Positions 39,421 through 48,161 are shown, counted from the first letter of the stretch. The stretch is 64,000 nt of DNA from Rariglobus sp041662485 (GCA_041662485.1 JBAZSJ010000001.1:1-64000), one strand, 5' to 3'. The notes: generated by a model not told the origin, from the sequence alone. Program-made: numbers and translations.

Positions 39421-40222
39421 ATCGGGGTGCGTCCAGCAGCCACGCGCCTTTTTCCAAATCGAGCGGACGCGCGGTCCATTTCGGGTGCAGCCGGGTCCAG
39501 TCCATCAGCGCATCCTTGATCTCCGCTCGCGCGCCGTCGTCAAAAAGCACCCGCGCGCCCGGCTTCAATTTGTCGGCCAGCGCCTGCACGATCACACCGC
39601 GTCGCGCGCCCGTGATCCATCCCGGAGGCCCGTCAACCACGGCCAGTTCCACGTCGGCAAGTCCGGCCCAAACCGTCTCGTCATACGAAAGGATCGCGGA
39701 ATCGGCGCTGGTCGGCGCCAGCGGGGCATGCCGGACCTCGGCCCATGCCGTAAGTCCCCGTCGCTCCAGCTCCGCCTGGGTCGCGGCCACAAATTCAGCC
39801 TCGTGGTCAAAGGACAAGACCTTGCCGGCTCCGATCCTGCGCAGGGCGCTCGCCGTCAAAATAGTGGAGGCCCCGCAGCCGAACTCGGCGATCACGCGCG
39901 GCCGGCGCGCAAAAATTTCTTCAAGAAGCAAAGCGGCAAAATCCGGCGCCACCCTGATGCCTCCAAGCTCCGGCAACGGAAGGGCGTCCGCGCCGAGACG
40001 CACCGCGATTTGCGCGACGTGATGGGCGTTTCGGCCCAGCTGTTTGCCCGCGGTCTCCTGTTGCGCTTGCAAACGCCTGAACAGCACCAGCGGCCACGCC
40101 ACGGCAAAACCGGTCACGCAGGCCATCAGCACAGCGGCGGCGGGACTTCTCCAAACAACCCACGCCATCACCCCGGCAATCACGCCAACGCCCAAGCTTA
40201 ACAGGGTGTCTTTTCGATGCAT
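39419..40222 (-). CDS. membrane-anchored class I SAM-dependent methyltransferase-like protein
   Basis: A 267-residue protein with two N-terminal transmembrane helices (about 7-24 and 28-47) and a cytoplasmic Rossmann domain: motif I VIAEFGCGASTILTA (about 108-122), an acidic residue after the second strand (VLSFDHEAEFV) and the later strand VELAVVDGPPG. The domain resembles methyltransferases that modify small molecules or glycans, but the substrate cannot be read from the sequence. The catalytic assignment is an inference from the fold motifs. Confidence 0.7.
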   Translation of the reverse strand: MHRKDTLLSLGVGVIAGVMAWVVWRSPAAAVLMACVTGFAVAWPLVLFRRLQAQQETAGKQLGRNAHHVAQIAVRLGADALPLPELGGIRVAPDFAALLLEEIFARRPRVIAEFGCGASTILTASALRRIGAGKVLSFDHEAEFVAATQAELERRGLTAWAEVRHAPLAPTSADSAILSYDETVWAGLADVELAVVDGPPGWITGARRGVIVQALADKLKPGARVLFDDGARAEIKDALMDWTRLHPKWTARPLDLEKGAWLLDAPR

Positions 40223-40254
40223 GGCGCGGCGTGTTCGGATGATGCCTGCAAGTA

Positions 40255-40704
40255 TTACTGGGCTTTCGGCTTGGTCACCTTTTCAAGACCCTCGATCCAA
40301 GGTTTCGCGCCGCCTTTTTGATAGCCGAGTTTGCCGAGCTGAGTTCCCTGATCGTCGAGCACGATGATCGTCGGATAACCCCGGATCCCGAATTTCGCGG
40401 CCAGGCTTTCGTTCTGCTTTTTCTCGCTGGGGGAAAGTTTCTTCTCACGCGGAAAATCGAGCTTCACCAGAATGAGGTTCTTTTTGGCGTATTTGACGAA
40501 CTCGGGCTGCGAAAACACTTCCTTGTCCAGCTTGATGCACCAGCCGCACCAGTCGGAACCGGTGAAATCCAGCAGCATGGGTTTCTTTTCCGCGGCGGCC
40601 TTTTTGGCGGCCGCCTCGTAATTGGTCATCCATCCGGCGTCGGACGCACGGGCGGAAAGCGTAAGGGCGAAAACCAGCGAGAGGAGAACAAGGATACGTT
40701 TCAT
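40255..40704 (-). CDS. exported thioredoxin-family protein
   Basis: A 149-residue protein: signal peptide (MKRILVLLSLVFALTLSARA) and a thioredoxin fold with active site C53-G-W-C56 (DFTGSDWCGWCIKLDKEVFS), the cis-proline segment IRGYPTIIVLD and the Gly-containing final strand LGKLGYQKGG. It is probably a periplasmic thiol oxidoreductase acting on exported proteins or cytochromes; DsbD-like or DsbE-like partners are not in the window. Confidence 0.88.
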   Translation of the reverse strand: MKRILVLLSLVFALTLSARASDAGWMTNYEAAAKKAAAEKKPMLLDFTGSDWCGWCIKLDKEVFSQPEFVKYAKKNLILVKLDFPREKKLSPSEKKQNESLAAKFGIRGYPTIIVLDDQGTQLGKLGYQKGGAKPWIEGLEKVTKPKAQ

Positions 40705-40779
40705 GGAGTAGGGGGAATATAGGTTGAAATAGAACCCGGCAGCCCTTCCCGAACAGGCAATAAACCGTCCGGAAACGAC

Positions 40780-41655
40780 TCAATATCTGACACTGCACCC
40801 AAAATAGCTGAGCAGCCAGTATTCTTTCCATACGCGGTAGCGGCCTTCGTGGCTGATCTTGCCGTGTTCCTCGCGCTCGCTGTGGGGGAAGAGAAAACCC
40901 AGCTCGGTGTTGATCTGCTCCAGCTCGCGCTGCTGTGAGTTGAGATCGTTCAACGGATCGGTCGTCCAGGGGGTCGAGATGGCACTGGCCCGGGCCAGCC
41001 GATCCCGGTGGGCTGCCATTAATCTGGATAGCGACCTGGTCCAGGGGTTGCGTTTCACCAGCCAGTTTTCGGGATAAAAACCGGCAAAGGGCAGATAAAG
41101 ATTGTCGGTCACATAACGGTAGCCACTCACCGTGTTGGACGAGAGGCTGTAGCAGACCGACAGCGATCCGTTGGCCTGCGGGAAAAACGTGATCTGCGCG
41201 CGAATCCTGGCCTCGGCATCCTGATAAATCGACACGCGCAGATAAATGCTCGGGCCCACCTCGGCCTTCAGCGCCTGCACCTGCTTGAAGCCGTTTGCCC
41301 GAAGCCAGTTTCTGATTTTTAGCAGCCGTGGATGGGTCGGCCATTCTTCGCCGGAGTTGTTGGCGGTAAACTTGGGAAACAACGGCAGCGGACTCACGCT
41401 CAGCGCGTGAATTGCCAGCCAGTTGTAGAGCGTTTCCAGGAGAAACCAGAGGAGGAAAAACGCCAGCACCACGACGAGGTAGGGACGGTCCGTCCAGCCA
41501 AGCTCCAGCGCGGCCTTGGCCCCGCCGAAGGCGAATATGAGCCAGCGCAACCACCGGTTGAAAATCGCGATCACGGGCGAGCCATTGCGCTGGTTCAGCT
41601 GCGTGAGCAGGAGAAACAGCACCATGCCGACGATGAGGGGGTAATCGGTGTCCAT
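40780..41655 (-). CDS. membrane protein of unknown family
   Basis: A 291-residue protein with three hydrophobic segments near the N-terminus (about 5-20, 35-55 and 60-82) and a soluble C-terminal domain of about 200 residues rich in aromatic and charged residues (ANGFKQVQALKAEVGPSIYL then LSVCYSLSSNTVSGYRYVTD). I do not recognise it. The upstream in-frame extension to 41751 is encoded by the family C repeat and was excluded. Confidence 0.65.
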   Translation of the reverse strand: MDTDYPLIVGMVLFLLLTQLNQRNGSPVIAIFNRWLRWLIFAFGGAKAALELGWTDRPYLVVVLAFFLLWFLLETLYNWLAIHALSVSPLPLFPKFTANNSGEEWPTHPRLLKIRNWLRANGFKQVQALKAEVGPSIYLRVSIYQDAEARIRAQITFFPQANGSLSVCYSLSSNTVSGYRYVTDNLYLPFAGFYPENWLVKRNPWTRSLSRLMAAHRDRLARASAISTPWTTDPLNDLNSQQRELEQINTELGFLFPHSEREEHGKISHEGRYRVWKEYWLLSYFGCSVRY

Positions 41656-41664
41656 GAAAGCAAG

Positions 41665-41748
41665 GGTAGGGCGGGACCGCTGGGCCCGCCGCGAACGATA
41701 TACGGGCTGCGCCAGCCAACCCGGACGGCCCAGCGGTCCGTCCCTACC
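41665..41748. repeat. REP-like doublet, family C (copy 1)
   Basis: The two arms are GGTAGGGCGGGACCGCTGGG... (41665-41690) and, inverted, GGTAGGGACGGACCGCTGGG... (41723-41748). The arms differ slightly (GCGGG versus ACGG type), and the same pair recurs at 62478-62560 in the opposite orientation. It lies between dnaN and the unknown membrane protein gene. Confidence 0.85.
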
Positions 41749-41757
41749 CATGAAAAG

Positions 41758-42882
41758 TTAGTTCAGGCGCACAGGCATGATGACGCAGATGAAGCTTTCC
41801 AGCGTCTTGAACACGCCGGGGCTTACCTCGTCCTTAAGCTCGAAAAACACCTCGTCCTTGGTCAGCGCCTTGAGCGGGTCCAGGACGAAGGCCGGGTTGA
41901 ACGCCACTTGGAGATCCGGACCGCTGTAGGCGATCGCCATGGATTCGTGGGCCTCGCCGAAATCGGGGCTCTGCGCGGTGATTTCGAGAAGGTTGCTGGT
42001 GAGCTTGATCTTGACCGAGTTGGATTTCTCGGACGTGACGAGGGCGGCGCGGTGCACGCACTGGAGGAAAAGCTCGCGCTCCAGCTTGATGCGCTGGTGG
42101 GTTTCCTTGGGGATGACCTGCTGGTAATTCGGATAGTTGCCCTCGACGACCTTCGAATAGAGGTAGATCGAGTCCACGAGACCGCTGGAGTCTTTGTCGG
42201 TGTTGATCTGGAACGACGCGCGGCGGTCGTTAAACGCGATTTTAAGCTTCTCCCCCTTGTCCAGCATGCGGGTGAGCTCGGAGACGGTCTTGGCGGGCAG
42301 GATGATGCTTCCTGCGCTGTCTGCGGGAACTTCAAGCTCCTTGGAAATCAGCGCGAGGCGGCGGCCGTCGGTTGCGACGAGAGAGAGTTTGCCATCGCGG
42401 AAATTGAAATAGACGCCGTTGAGGATATAGCGCGTCTCGTCGGATGACTGCGCGTAGGATACGCTCTTGATCATCGCGGTGAGCTCGGCCTGCTCGAGGG
42501 TGAAGGATTTGTCGTCGCCGAATTCCGGCAACGGCGGGAACTCTTCCTTGCCGATGCCCATGATGCGGAACGTGGAACCGCCCGAGGTGAGTTTCACCTG
42601 GTGGTTGGGCGTGGCGTCGAAGGCCACGTCGATGTTGGGCAGCTCGCGCACGATGGTGGCGAGGCGTTTGACCGGGAGGGTGACGGAGCCGGTTTCCTTG
42701 ACCTCGGCCTTGATCTTGCAGCGGATGCCGAGATCGAGATTGGTGGTCGTGAGGGAGATGTGGTCCTTCTCGGCCTCGATCAGCACATTGCTCAGGATCG
42801 GCATCGTGGCTTTGGAGCCTACGACGTTGAGAACTTGGGCGAGTCCGTTGCTGAAGTGATCGCGGTTGATCTTGAATTTCAT
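41758..42882 (-). CDS. dnaN: DNA polymerase III beta sliding clamp
   Basis: A 374-residue clamp protein with three repeated domains: conserved starts MKFKINRDHFSNGLAQV and MPILSNVLIEA, the DGRRLAL motif in the middle domain and the C-terminal MPVRLN ending. It tethers DNA polymerase III and other enzymes to DNA. No dnaA, recF or gyrB lies beside it, unlike the classic origin arrangement. Confidence 0.97.
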   Translation of the reverse strand: MKFKINRDHFSNGLAQVLNVVGSKATMPILSNVLIEAEKDHISLTTTNLDLGIRCKIKAEVKETGSVTLPVKRLATIVRELPNIDVAFDATPNHQVKLTSGGSTFRIMGIGKEEFPPLPEFGDDKSFTLEQAELTAMIKSVSYAQSSDETRYILNGVYFNFRDGKLSLVATDGRRLALISKELEVPADSAGSIILPAKTVSELTRMLDKGEKLKIAFNDRRASFQINTDKDSSGLVDSIYLYSKVVEGNYPNYQQVIPKETHQRIKLERELFLQCVHRAALVTSEKSNSVKIKLTSNLLEITAQSPDFGEAHESMAIAYSGPDLQVAFNPAFVLDPLKALTKDEVFFELKDEVSPGVFKTLESFICVIMPVRLN

Positions 42883-43120
42883 GGGAGGCGTGAGCTGCTT
42901 GGGGCGGAAGTTAACAAAGGATAAAAGAAAGCTAGTTCAATAAGATATGTTATCAGTCTTATTATAGGGTGCTAGGAAGACCAATAACTTTGGCTTTGTC
43001 GCTCGCGAAAGGGCGTTCGCAGACCTGCGAGGAACTCCATTTTGAGCAGCCAATAAAAGGGCGGTTGTTCACAGGGGTCGGGTTATTGGTGGGTTATTGG
43101 CCGGTTAATCGGAGAACGGT

Positions 43121-44005
43121 TCACACCAGTGGCGCCCGCTTGGTGATGCCGTGATTCCGCCAGTGTTTGACGAGCCCGTAGAAAATGTAGCTCAGGCACA
43201 CGATGAACATCGCGTATTCCTTGAACCGGACGACGGTGGCGGCCACCACGATGTAAATCACCAAGGTCGTAAGCTTCGTCTTGGTGCGCAGGTCAATCTG
43301 TTTGCCGCTCGGATAGCGCACGGTGCTCACCATGAGTATGGCCACCAAAAGCAACAGCGGAGGAAGGGCCAAAGCCCATACCTGCAACGACTTGTCGTGT
43401 GCGGCAAGATTCAGGAGAAACATAACCAAGGCTGCAACCGTGCCGGCGGCGGCAGGCACGGGAAGCCCGATGAAATCCTTGCTGGTCGGCTTGCCCTCCG
43501 GCCGGTGAAGCAACGGGTGCGTGATGACATTAAACCTCGCGAGCCGGATGGCCGCGCAGAGCAGATACACGAAACCAAGCAAACCACCCAAACTGACCAG
43601 CGTTTGGTCTCCCTCGGCGGGTCGCATGATCAGGAAAAACACCATGAGGGCGGGCGCCAGTCCGAACGAAACCACGTCGGCCAACGAATCGAATTCCGCG
43701 CCAAAGAGGGACTCCTTGCCACCCATGCGGGCGAGACGTCCGTCAAGCGCGTCAAACGCCATGGCCCCGAAAATATACCAAACCGCATCCCGATAGAGGG
43801 AGATGGCATCAGCCGGGATGACCGTGGCCGCTTCGGCCCCGCGAACAATAAAACTGGCCTCGATGCAACGCAGGCAGGCGGCAAAACCGCAAAACAGGTT
43901 TCCCGCCGTCATCAAGTTGGGCAGAAAATAGATCCTGCTCGCCTGCGCGACGGTATAGGGATTTTCGCTGTCGTTATCGAACTGCGGGAGATCGTCGTTG
44001 GCCAT
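43121..44005 (-). CDS. pssA: CDP-diacylglycerol-serine O-phosphatidyltransferase
   Basis: A 294-residue integral membrane enzyme that makes phosphatidylserine, precursor of phosphatidylethanolamine. The CDP-alcohol phosphotransferase motif D-G-x2-A-R-x8-G-x3-D-x3-D is complete in DGRLARMGGKESLFGAEFDSLAD. About seven to eight membrane helices are visible. I chose the ATG at 44005 (MANDDLPQF); an ATG at 44044 would overlap the upstream gene. It lies 8 bp after the RelE-like gene, probably co-transcribed. Confidence 0.92.
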   Translation of the reverse strand: MANDDLPQFDNDSENPYTVAQASRIYFLPNLMTAGNLFCGFAACLRCIEASFIVRGAEAATVIPADAISLYRDAVWYIFGAMAFDALDGRLARMGGKESLFGAEFDSLADVVSFGLAPALMVFFLIMRPAEGDQTLVSLGGLLGFVYLLCAAIRLARFNVITHPLLHRPEGKPTSKDFIGLPVPAAAGTVAALVMFLLNLAAHDKSLQVWALALPPLLLLVAILMVSTVRYPSGKQIDLRTKTKLTTLVIYIVVAATVVRFKEYAMFIVCLSYIFYGLVKHWRNHGITKRAPLV

Positions 44006-44013
44006 GGGCGGCT

Positions 44014-44367
44014 TTATTTGGTGAGCGACTCCAGATACTTCCAAAACTTGGAATGCTGCTCCACCAACTGGCTTTCAGAAACAGGGAGCTTATTGCGCAA
44101 TAGAAAGTCCTCCAAAGAGTTGCTGTGTAGAATATAAACGACATGGAGCGCTTCCGGACCCTTGGTCTCAAAGTAAAACCGATGGTCGCCGCAGCGCAGC
44201 CGATAAAGGGACTGCCCGGCGCGATGGAAGTGACCGAGGGGTTCACGGGGGTGTTCCAAATCGGACGGCTTCAACGACATGAGCGGCTCGATGACCTCCA
44301 ACTGAACAAGCTTATCCAGCTTGTTCAGCTCCAGCATGCTTTGTTCGGAAAAATTGACCTGATACAT
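44014..44367 (-). CDS. RelE/ParE-like toxin-fold protein
   Basis: A 117-residue protein: MYQVNFSEQSMLELNKLDKL then the strand/loop RLRCGDHRFYFETK and VVYILHSNSLEDFL resemble RelE/ParE ribosome-dependent nucleases or gyrase toxins. No antitoxin gene is next to it: the upstream region to 44664 has no small ORF of note and pssA follows 8 bp downstream. The tight spacing with pssA suggests it may be a domesticated protein with a regulatory role, or an orphan toxin. Confidence 0.65.
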   Translation of the reverse strand: MYQVNFSEQSMLELNKLDKLVQLEVIEPLMSLKPSDLEHPREPLGHFHRAGQSLYRLRCGDHRFYFETKGPEALHVVYILHSNSLEDFLLRNKLPVSESQLVEQHSKFWKYLESLTK

Positions 44368-44544
44368 GGTGAAGTGACGTGGGGAAGGGGGACCGGCCTG
44401 TGGATTTAGTAACCCGTCCCCGAGACCAGCGTCGTGCCGGTAACAAAGTCCGCGTCAACAGGCCCACCGCGATGATCCCATGAAGCTTCATTTTTTAGCC
44501 TCCGCCGGTCTCGCAGCAACGCTATTCGTTTTGGGGAACATCAA

Positions 44545-44613
44545 GTAGACGTGGCGTCCCGCCGCGTTTCGGAACAGGCCACTCGATCCAACGCGGCAGG
44601 ATGCCGCGTCTAC
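44545..44613. repeat. REP-like paired inverted repeat, family E
   Basis: Arms at 44545-44568 and 44590-44613 are reverse complements with three mismatches in 24 positions (outer GTAGACG...CGTCTAC). The element fills the region just upstream of the solute-binding/permease fusion gene, 51 bp before its start codon. No second copy was seen in the window. Confidence 0.8.
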
Positions 44614-44664
44614 TTTTTCAAAAAGAGATGGCGCGGTCGGTTCCACACCCACACATCTTTCGCA

Positions 44665-47046
44665 ATGCTTCGGCGCGCCTTCGCACTCATCACAGGTTTG
44701 CTGGCTTTTACGTGTTCGCTGGCGCGAGCGTCCGTCACGCTCGACGTTCCGGTGCTTGTTGCGGGTTACGGCAGCGCATTCTTTGAGGAAGCGGCGCGGG
44801 AATTTGAAGCCCTGAGGCCGGATGTGAAGGTCCGCATCCACGGCAATCCGCGCATCAACGACCAGGTGCGCATCCGCGTCATGGCGGGCGATTATCCCGA
44901 CGCGACCGACGCCGTCCTGCTTTATCCGAACCTCATCCGCGCGGGCCGTATCCTGGATCTCGCGCCATATCTCGACGGCCCGAACTGGGAGGGCGACGCC
45001 CGCTGGCGCGATATGTTTCTCCCCGGCGTGCTTGATCGCTGGACCGTTCCGGCCGTAGCGACGAGCGTGAGCGAGTCGGGATCGAAAAACGCCGCGCCCA
45101 TCTACGGCCTGCCTTTCGCCCACGCCGTGTGGACGGTTTTCTACGACAAGAAGCGCTTCCGGGAAAATGGCTGGGAAGTTCCGCGCACGTGGGACGAGTT
45201 CTTCGCGCTCTGCGACCGCATGCAGGCCAAGGGCATCGCGCCTGTCGCGTTGCCCGGCGTCGTCATGCGCTACGGCGACGCCTTCCTGCGCGCCGCGCAC
45301 TACAATCTTGCCGGGCCCGACGGCTACCGCGCCTACAACGAACTCTCGCCCGGCGCGCGCACCGATCCGCGTTTCATCCGCGCGGCTGGGGTCACGCAGC
45401 GGCTTACGACCCGCCATCTTATCAAAGGATGGGAGGGCATGACCCACACCGCCGCGCAGCTCGCGTTCATCAACGGGCAGGCGGCGATGACCGTGTCGGC
45501 GTCGTGGTTTGTGAACGAGATGCGCGGCAAGCTCCCCGCCGGTTTCGAGCTCGGAGCGATGAATTTCCCGGTGTTTCCGGACGGGATCGCCGATCCGGCG
45601 ACGCTGCAGACGCAGAGCGCCTACTACTTTCTCTTCGCCAACGACGATCCGGCGCGGGAACGCGCGGCGGTGGATTTTTTCCGCTACCTCACGTCTCGCG
45701 CCTGCGCCCAGCGTTTCGCGCGCACGATTGATTCACCGGTCGCGCTGCGCGCGGTGCGGCCCGCCGACTACTCCGCGGCGATGCATGACACGGCCGAGCT
45801 GCTGGCGCGCAGCCCGGGTTCGTTCGACGCGTCTCCGCCGGCCTCGGCCGCGCAGCTCGCGCTCATCAACCAGGCCATGACGGATGCGCGTTACCGCCTG
45901 ATGACCGGCCGCATCACACCGCGTGAATATGGCGAGAAGCTCGAAGCCGCCGCCGCCGCCGAACGCGCGCGCCGCGCCGATCCCGACCGCGTGGAAATCA
46001 ACCACGGTTTTGCGACGGCGGCGCTGCTGCTCACGCTGGCCGGGCTCGTGGCGTGGATCGTATGGACGAGCTTGGTCAAGGGTGGACGGCGACCTCCGGG
46101 CGCCGTTTCCGAAGACGCGCAAACCGACGGCGCCCGGAGGTCGCCGTCCACCTTGGCATCAGAGCACCTGGGCCGTTTGCGTGGCGGCTTTGCGGCGGGG
46201 TTTGTCGGGCCGGCGCTGGCGTTGTTCGGCGCGCTGGTGATTTTGCCCGGCGTCGTGTCGTTCGCGTGGGCGTTCACGCGCTGGGACGGGCTGGGCGAGC
46301 AAACATGGGCGGGGCTTTTTAATTTCAAATGGCTCCTGTTGGAGAGCGACGTGTTCTGGTTTGCGCTCAAAAACAACCTCTACCTCATGCTCGTGCCCGC
46401 GCTCGTGGTGGTGCCCGCGGCGCTGTTTTTCGCGACGCTCATCCATCGCGGGGTTTGGGGCGCGGGCGTGTTTCGCGTGGTGTTTTTGTTCCCCAACATG
46501 CTCGGCGGCATCGCGGCGACGTTGCTGTGGATGAGCGCCTACGCTCCGCACGGCGGCCTCGTGAACACGACGCTCGTGAAGCTCGGATTCGGCGGGTTCG
46601 ACGGCTTCGCGTGGCTGTCGCAGGGCCATCTCTACGGCGCGCTCATCCCGATCTACCTGTGGATGGCGTGCGGCTTTAATCTCGTGCTCTACCTTGCGGC
46701 GATGGAGGGAATCCCGGCCGATTATTACGAGGCGGCGGAGCTCGAAGGCGCGTCGAAGGCGCGGCAGTTTTTCACGATCACGCTGCCGCTCATCCGCGAG
46801 GTGCTGGTGATCTCGGCGGTGTTTCTGGTGATCGGCGGACTCAACGCCTTCGAGATGATCTGGCTGCTCACGTCGCAGGATCCGGCGAGCGGATCGCACA
46901 CGCTGAGCACGCTCATGGTCTCGACGATGTTCCAGGAGTTCCAGATCGGCCGCGCGACCGCGATCGCCGTGGTGATGTTCGTGCTCGTGCTCATCGGCAG
47001 CGCCGCGGTGATGCGCGCGTTGAAACGCGAAGCCGTGGAAATGTGA
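44665..47046 (+). CDS. carbohydrate ABC transporter solute-binding protein fused to permease
   Basis: A 793-residue fusion. Signal peptide about 1-23; family 1 solute-binding domain about 25-440 (VPVLVAGYGSAFFEEAAREF at the start, AAQLAFINGQAAMTVSASWF later); membrane helix about 449-470 (AALLLTLAGLVAWIVWTSLV). A 24-residue linker (473-496) is encoded exactly by a perfect inverted repeat. The MalF-type permease (about 505-790) has the EAA loop EAAELEGASKARQFFTITLP. I chose the ATG at 44665, downstream of the repeat at 44545-44613. The partner permease follows 13 bp later; no ATPase gene is present, so a shared MsmK/UgpC-type ATPase encoded elsewhere is expected. Confidence 0.85.
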   Translation: MLRRAFALITGLLAFTCSLARASVTLDVPVLVAGYGSAFFEEAAREFEALRPDVKVRIHGNPRINDQVRIRVMAGDYPDATDAVLLYPNLIRAGRILDLAPYLDGPNWEGDARWRDMFLPGVLDRWTVPAVATSVSESGSKNAAPIYGLPFAHAVWTVFYDKKRFRENGWEVPRTWDEFFALCDRMQAKGIAPVALPGVVMRYGDAFLRAAHYNLAGPDGYRAYNELSPGARTDPRFIRAAGVTQRLTTRHLIKGWEGMTHTAAQLAFINGQAAMTVSASWFVNEMRGKLPAGFELGAMNFPVFPDGIADPATLQTQSAYYFLFANDDPARERAAVDFFRYLTSRACAQRFARTIDSPVALRAVRPADYSAAMHDTAELLARSPGSFDASPPASAAQLALINQAMTDARYRLMTGRITPREYGEKLEAAAAAERARRADPDRVEINHGFATAALLLTLAGLVAWIVWTSLVKGGRRPPGAVSEDAQTDGARRSPSTLASEHLGRLRGGFAAGFVGPALALFGALVILPGVVSFAWAFTRWDGLGEQTWAGLFNFKWLLLESDVFWFALKNNLYLMLVPALVVVPAALFFATLIHRGVWGAGVFRVVFLFPNMLGGIAATLLWMSAYAPHGGLVNTTLVKLGFGGFDGFAWLSQGHLYGALIPIYLWMACGFNLVLYLAAMEGIPADYYEAAELEGASKARQFFTITLPLIREVLVISAVFLVIGGLNAFEMIWLLTSQDPASGSHTLSTLMVSTMFQEFQIGRATAIAVVMFVLVLIGSAAVMRALKREAVEM
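46081..46152. repeat. 72-bp inverted repeat inserted in frame in the ABC fusion gene
   Basis: Perfect 26-bp arms at 46081-46106 and 46127-46152 (GGTGGACGGCGACCTCCGGG... and its complement) surround a 20-nt loop. The element is codon-aligned and exactly 24 codons long, so it adds residues 473-496 (GGRRPPGAVSEDAQTDGARR...) to the linker without a frameshift. It resembles the intergenic REP-like families in length, GC content and arm design. Confidence 0.9.
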
Positions 47047-47059
47047 ACAACGCGAGCGC

Positions 47060-47899
47060 ATGAAATTCTCCCGCATTCTCATCTTTTCAGTTCTCGCCGG
47101 CTACCTCGTGTGGGTGGCGTTTCCGATGGCGTGGGTGGCGTATTCGTCGCTCAAGACCGACGAGGCGATTTTCCGCGAGGCGTTCGCCCTGCCGGCGGCC
47201 GGCGACCTGCAGACCGACAACTACGTGCGCGCCTGGCGCCAGGCGCGGTTCGGGGATTATTTCGTCAACTCGGTCGTCGTGACCGTCTCGTCGGTCGCGC
47301 TGATCGTGCTGCTCGGCGCGATGGCGGCGTATGCGCTGGCGCGGTTTTATCATCCGCTGGGGAAGGCGGCGTTCTGGCTGTTTCTCGCGGGGCTGATGAT
47401 TCCGGTGCAGCTTTCGATCGTGCCGCTGTTCTTCGAGCTGCGCGCGCTCGGGCTGCTCAACTCGAAGCTCGGGCTGGTGCTGGTCTACACGGCGAACGGG
47501 CTGCCCTTCGCGATTTTTATCCTCGCGGGATTTTTCAAGGCGCTGCCGCGTTCGCTTTACGAGGCGGCGGTGGTGGACGGTTGCACGGAGGCGTCGGCGT
47601 TTTGGCGGGTGATGCTGCCGCTGGCGAAACCAGGGCTGGTGACGGTGGCGATCTTCCAGTTCATCGGCATCTGGAAGGAATATTTCTTCGCGTTCATGTT
47701 CACGAGCGGCGACGCCGGCGCGGGGGCGCGCACACTGCCGCTGGGGCTGGCGAATCTCTCCATCACGTCGCAATACCGCAGCGACTACGGCATGTTGTTC
47801 GCGGGGTTGGTGATCGTGACGGTGCCGATTCTGGTGATCTTCATCGCCCTGCAAAAACACCTGGTGAAAGGCGTGACGGCGGGCGCGGTGAAAGGCTGA
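47060..47899 (+). CDS. carbohydrate ABC transporter permease (MalG type)
   Basis: A 279-residue protein with six transmembrane helices and the EAA loop EAAVVDGCTEASAFWRVMLP (about 173-192), which docks on the ATPase. It forms the channel with the permease half of the preceding fusion protein. The two genes are separated by 13 bp, an operon. Length is normal for the MalG/UgpE group. The substrate is likely a sugar or oligosaccharide but cannot be specified. Confidence 0.93.
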   Translation: MKFSRILIFSVLAGYLVWVAFPMAWVAYSSLKTDEAIFREAFALPAAGDLQTDNYVRAWRQARFGDYFVNSVVVTVSSVALIVLLGAMAAYALARFYHPLGKAAFWLFLAGLMIPVQLSIVPLFFELRALGLLNSKLGLVLVYTANGLPFAIFILAGFFKALPRSLYEAAVVDGCTEASAFWRVMLPLAKPGLVTVAIFQFIGIWKEYFFAFMFTSGDAGAGARTLPLGLANLSITSQYRSDYGMLFAGLVIVTVPILVIFIALQKHLVKGVTAGAVKG

Positions 47900-47912
47900 T
47901 TTACGACCGCCG

Positions 47913-48161
47913 TCAAGTGAACGCCGGCGGCACCTGGTCGCTGTCCGGCGCCGCGGCGTCGAGCTGGGCGATGATGGTGCGGGCGGCCTCGGCGTTCTCC
48001 TCGTCCACCTGCACGCGGATGCCGCCGATGGCGAAGATGAGGTAGGGCGCGGTTTGCGCGGTGTTTTCGTCGGGTATGAAAACGGCGATGCCGCTGTCGT
48101 TGAGCACGGATTTGACCAGCTGGACGTGGGCGGGGTTGTTGCAGGTGGCGACGGTGGTCAT
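47913..48161 (-). CDS. DUF2007-type small protein
   Basis: An 82-residue soluble protein: MTTVATCNNPAHVQLVKSVL, then GIAVFIPDE and the strand GGIRVQVDEENAEAARTII match the DUF2007 pattern of a small alpha/beta domain, sometimes annotated as putative signal-transducing protein. No function is established. It is convergent with the upstream permease gene and divergent from the phosphatase gene at 48276. Confidence 0.75.
   Translation of the reverse strand: MTTVATCNNPAHVQLVKSVLNDSGIAVFIPDENTAQTAPYLIFAIGGIRVQVDEENAEAARTIIAQLDAAAPDSDQVPPAFT

Noticed and set aside
41656..41751. N-terminal extension of the membrane protein gene to 41751
   Set aside because: The extra residues are encoded by the family C repeat and do not look conserved.
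42883..43120. Possible replication origin beside dnaN
   Set aside because: There is one DnaA-box-like TTGTTCACA and two GGGTTATTGG direct repeats, but no box cluster, no strongly AT-rich unwinding element and no dnaA gene.
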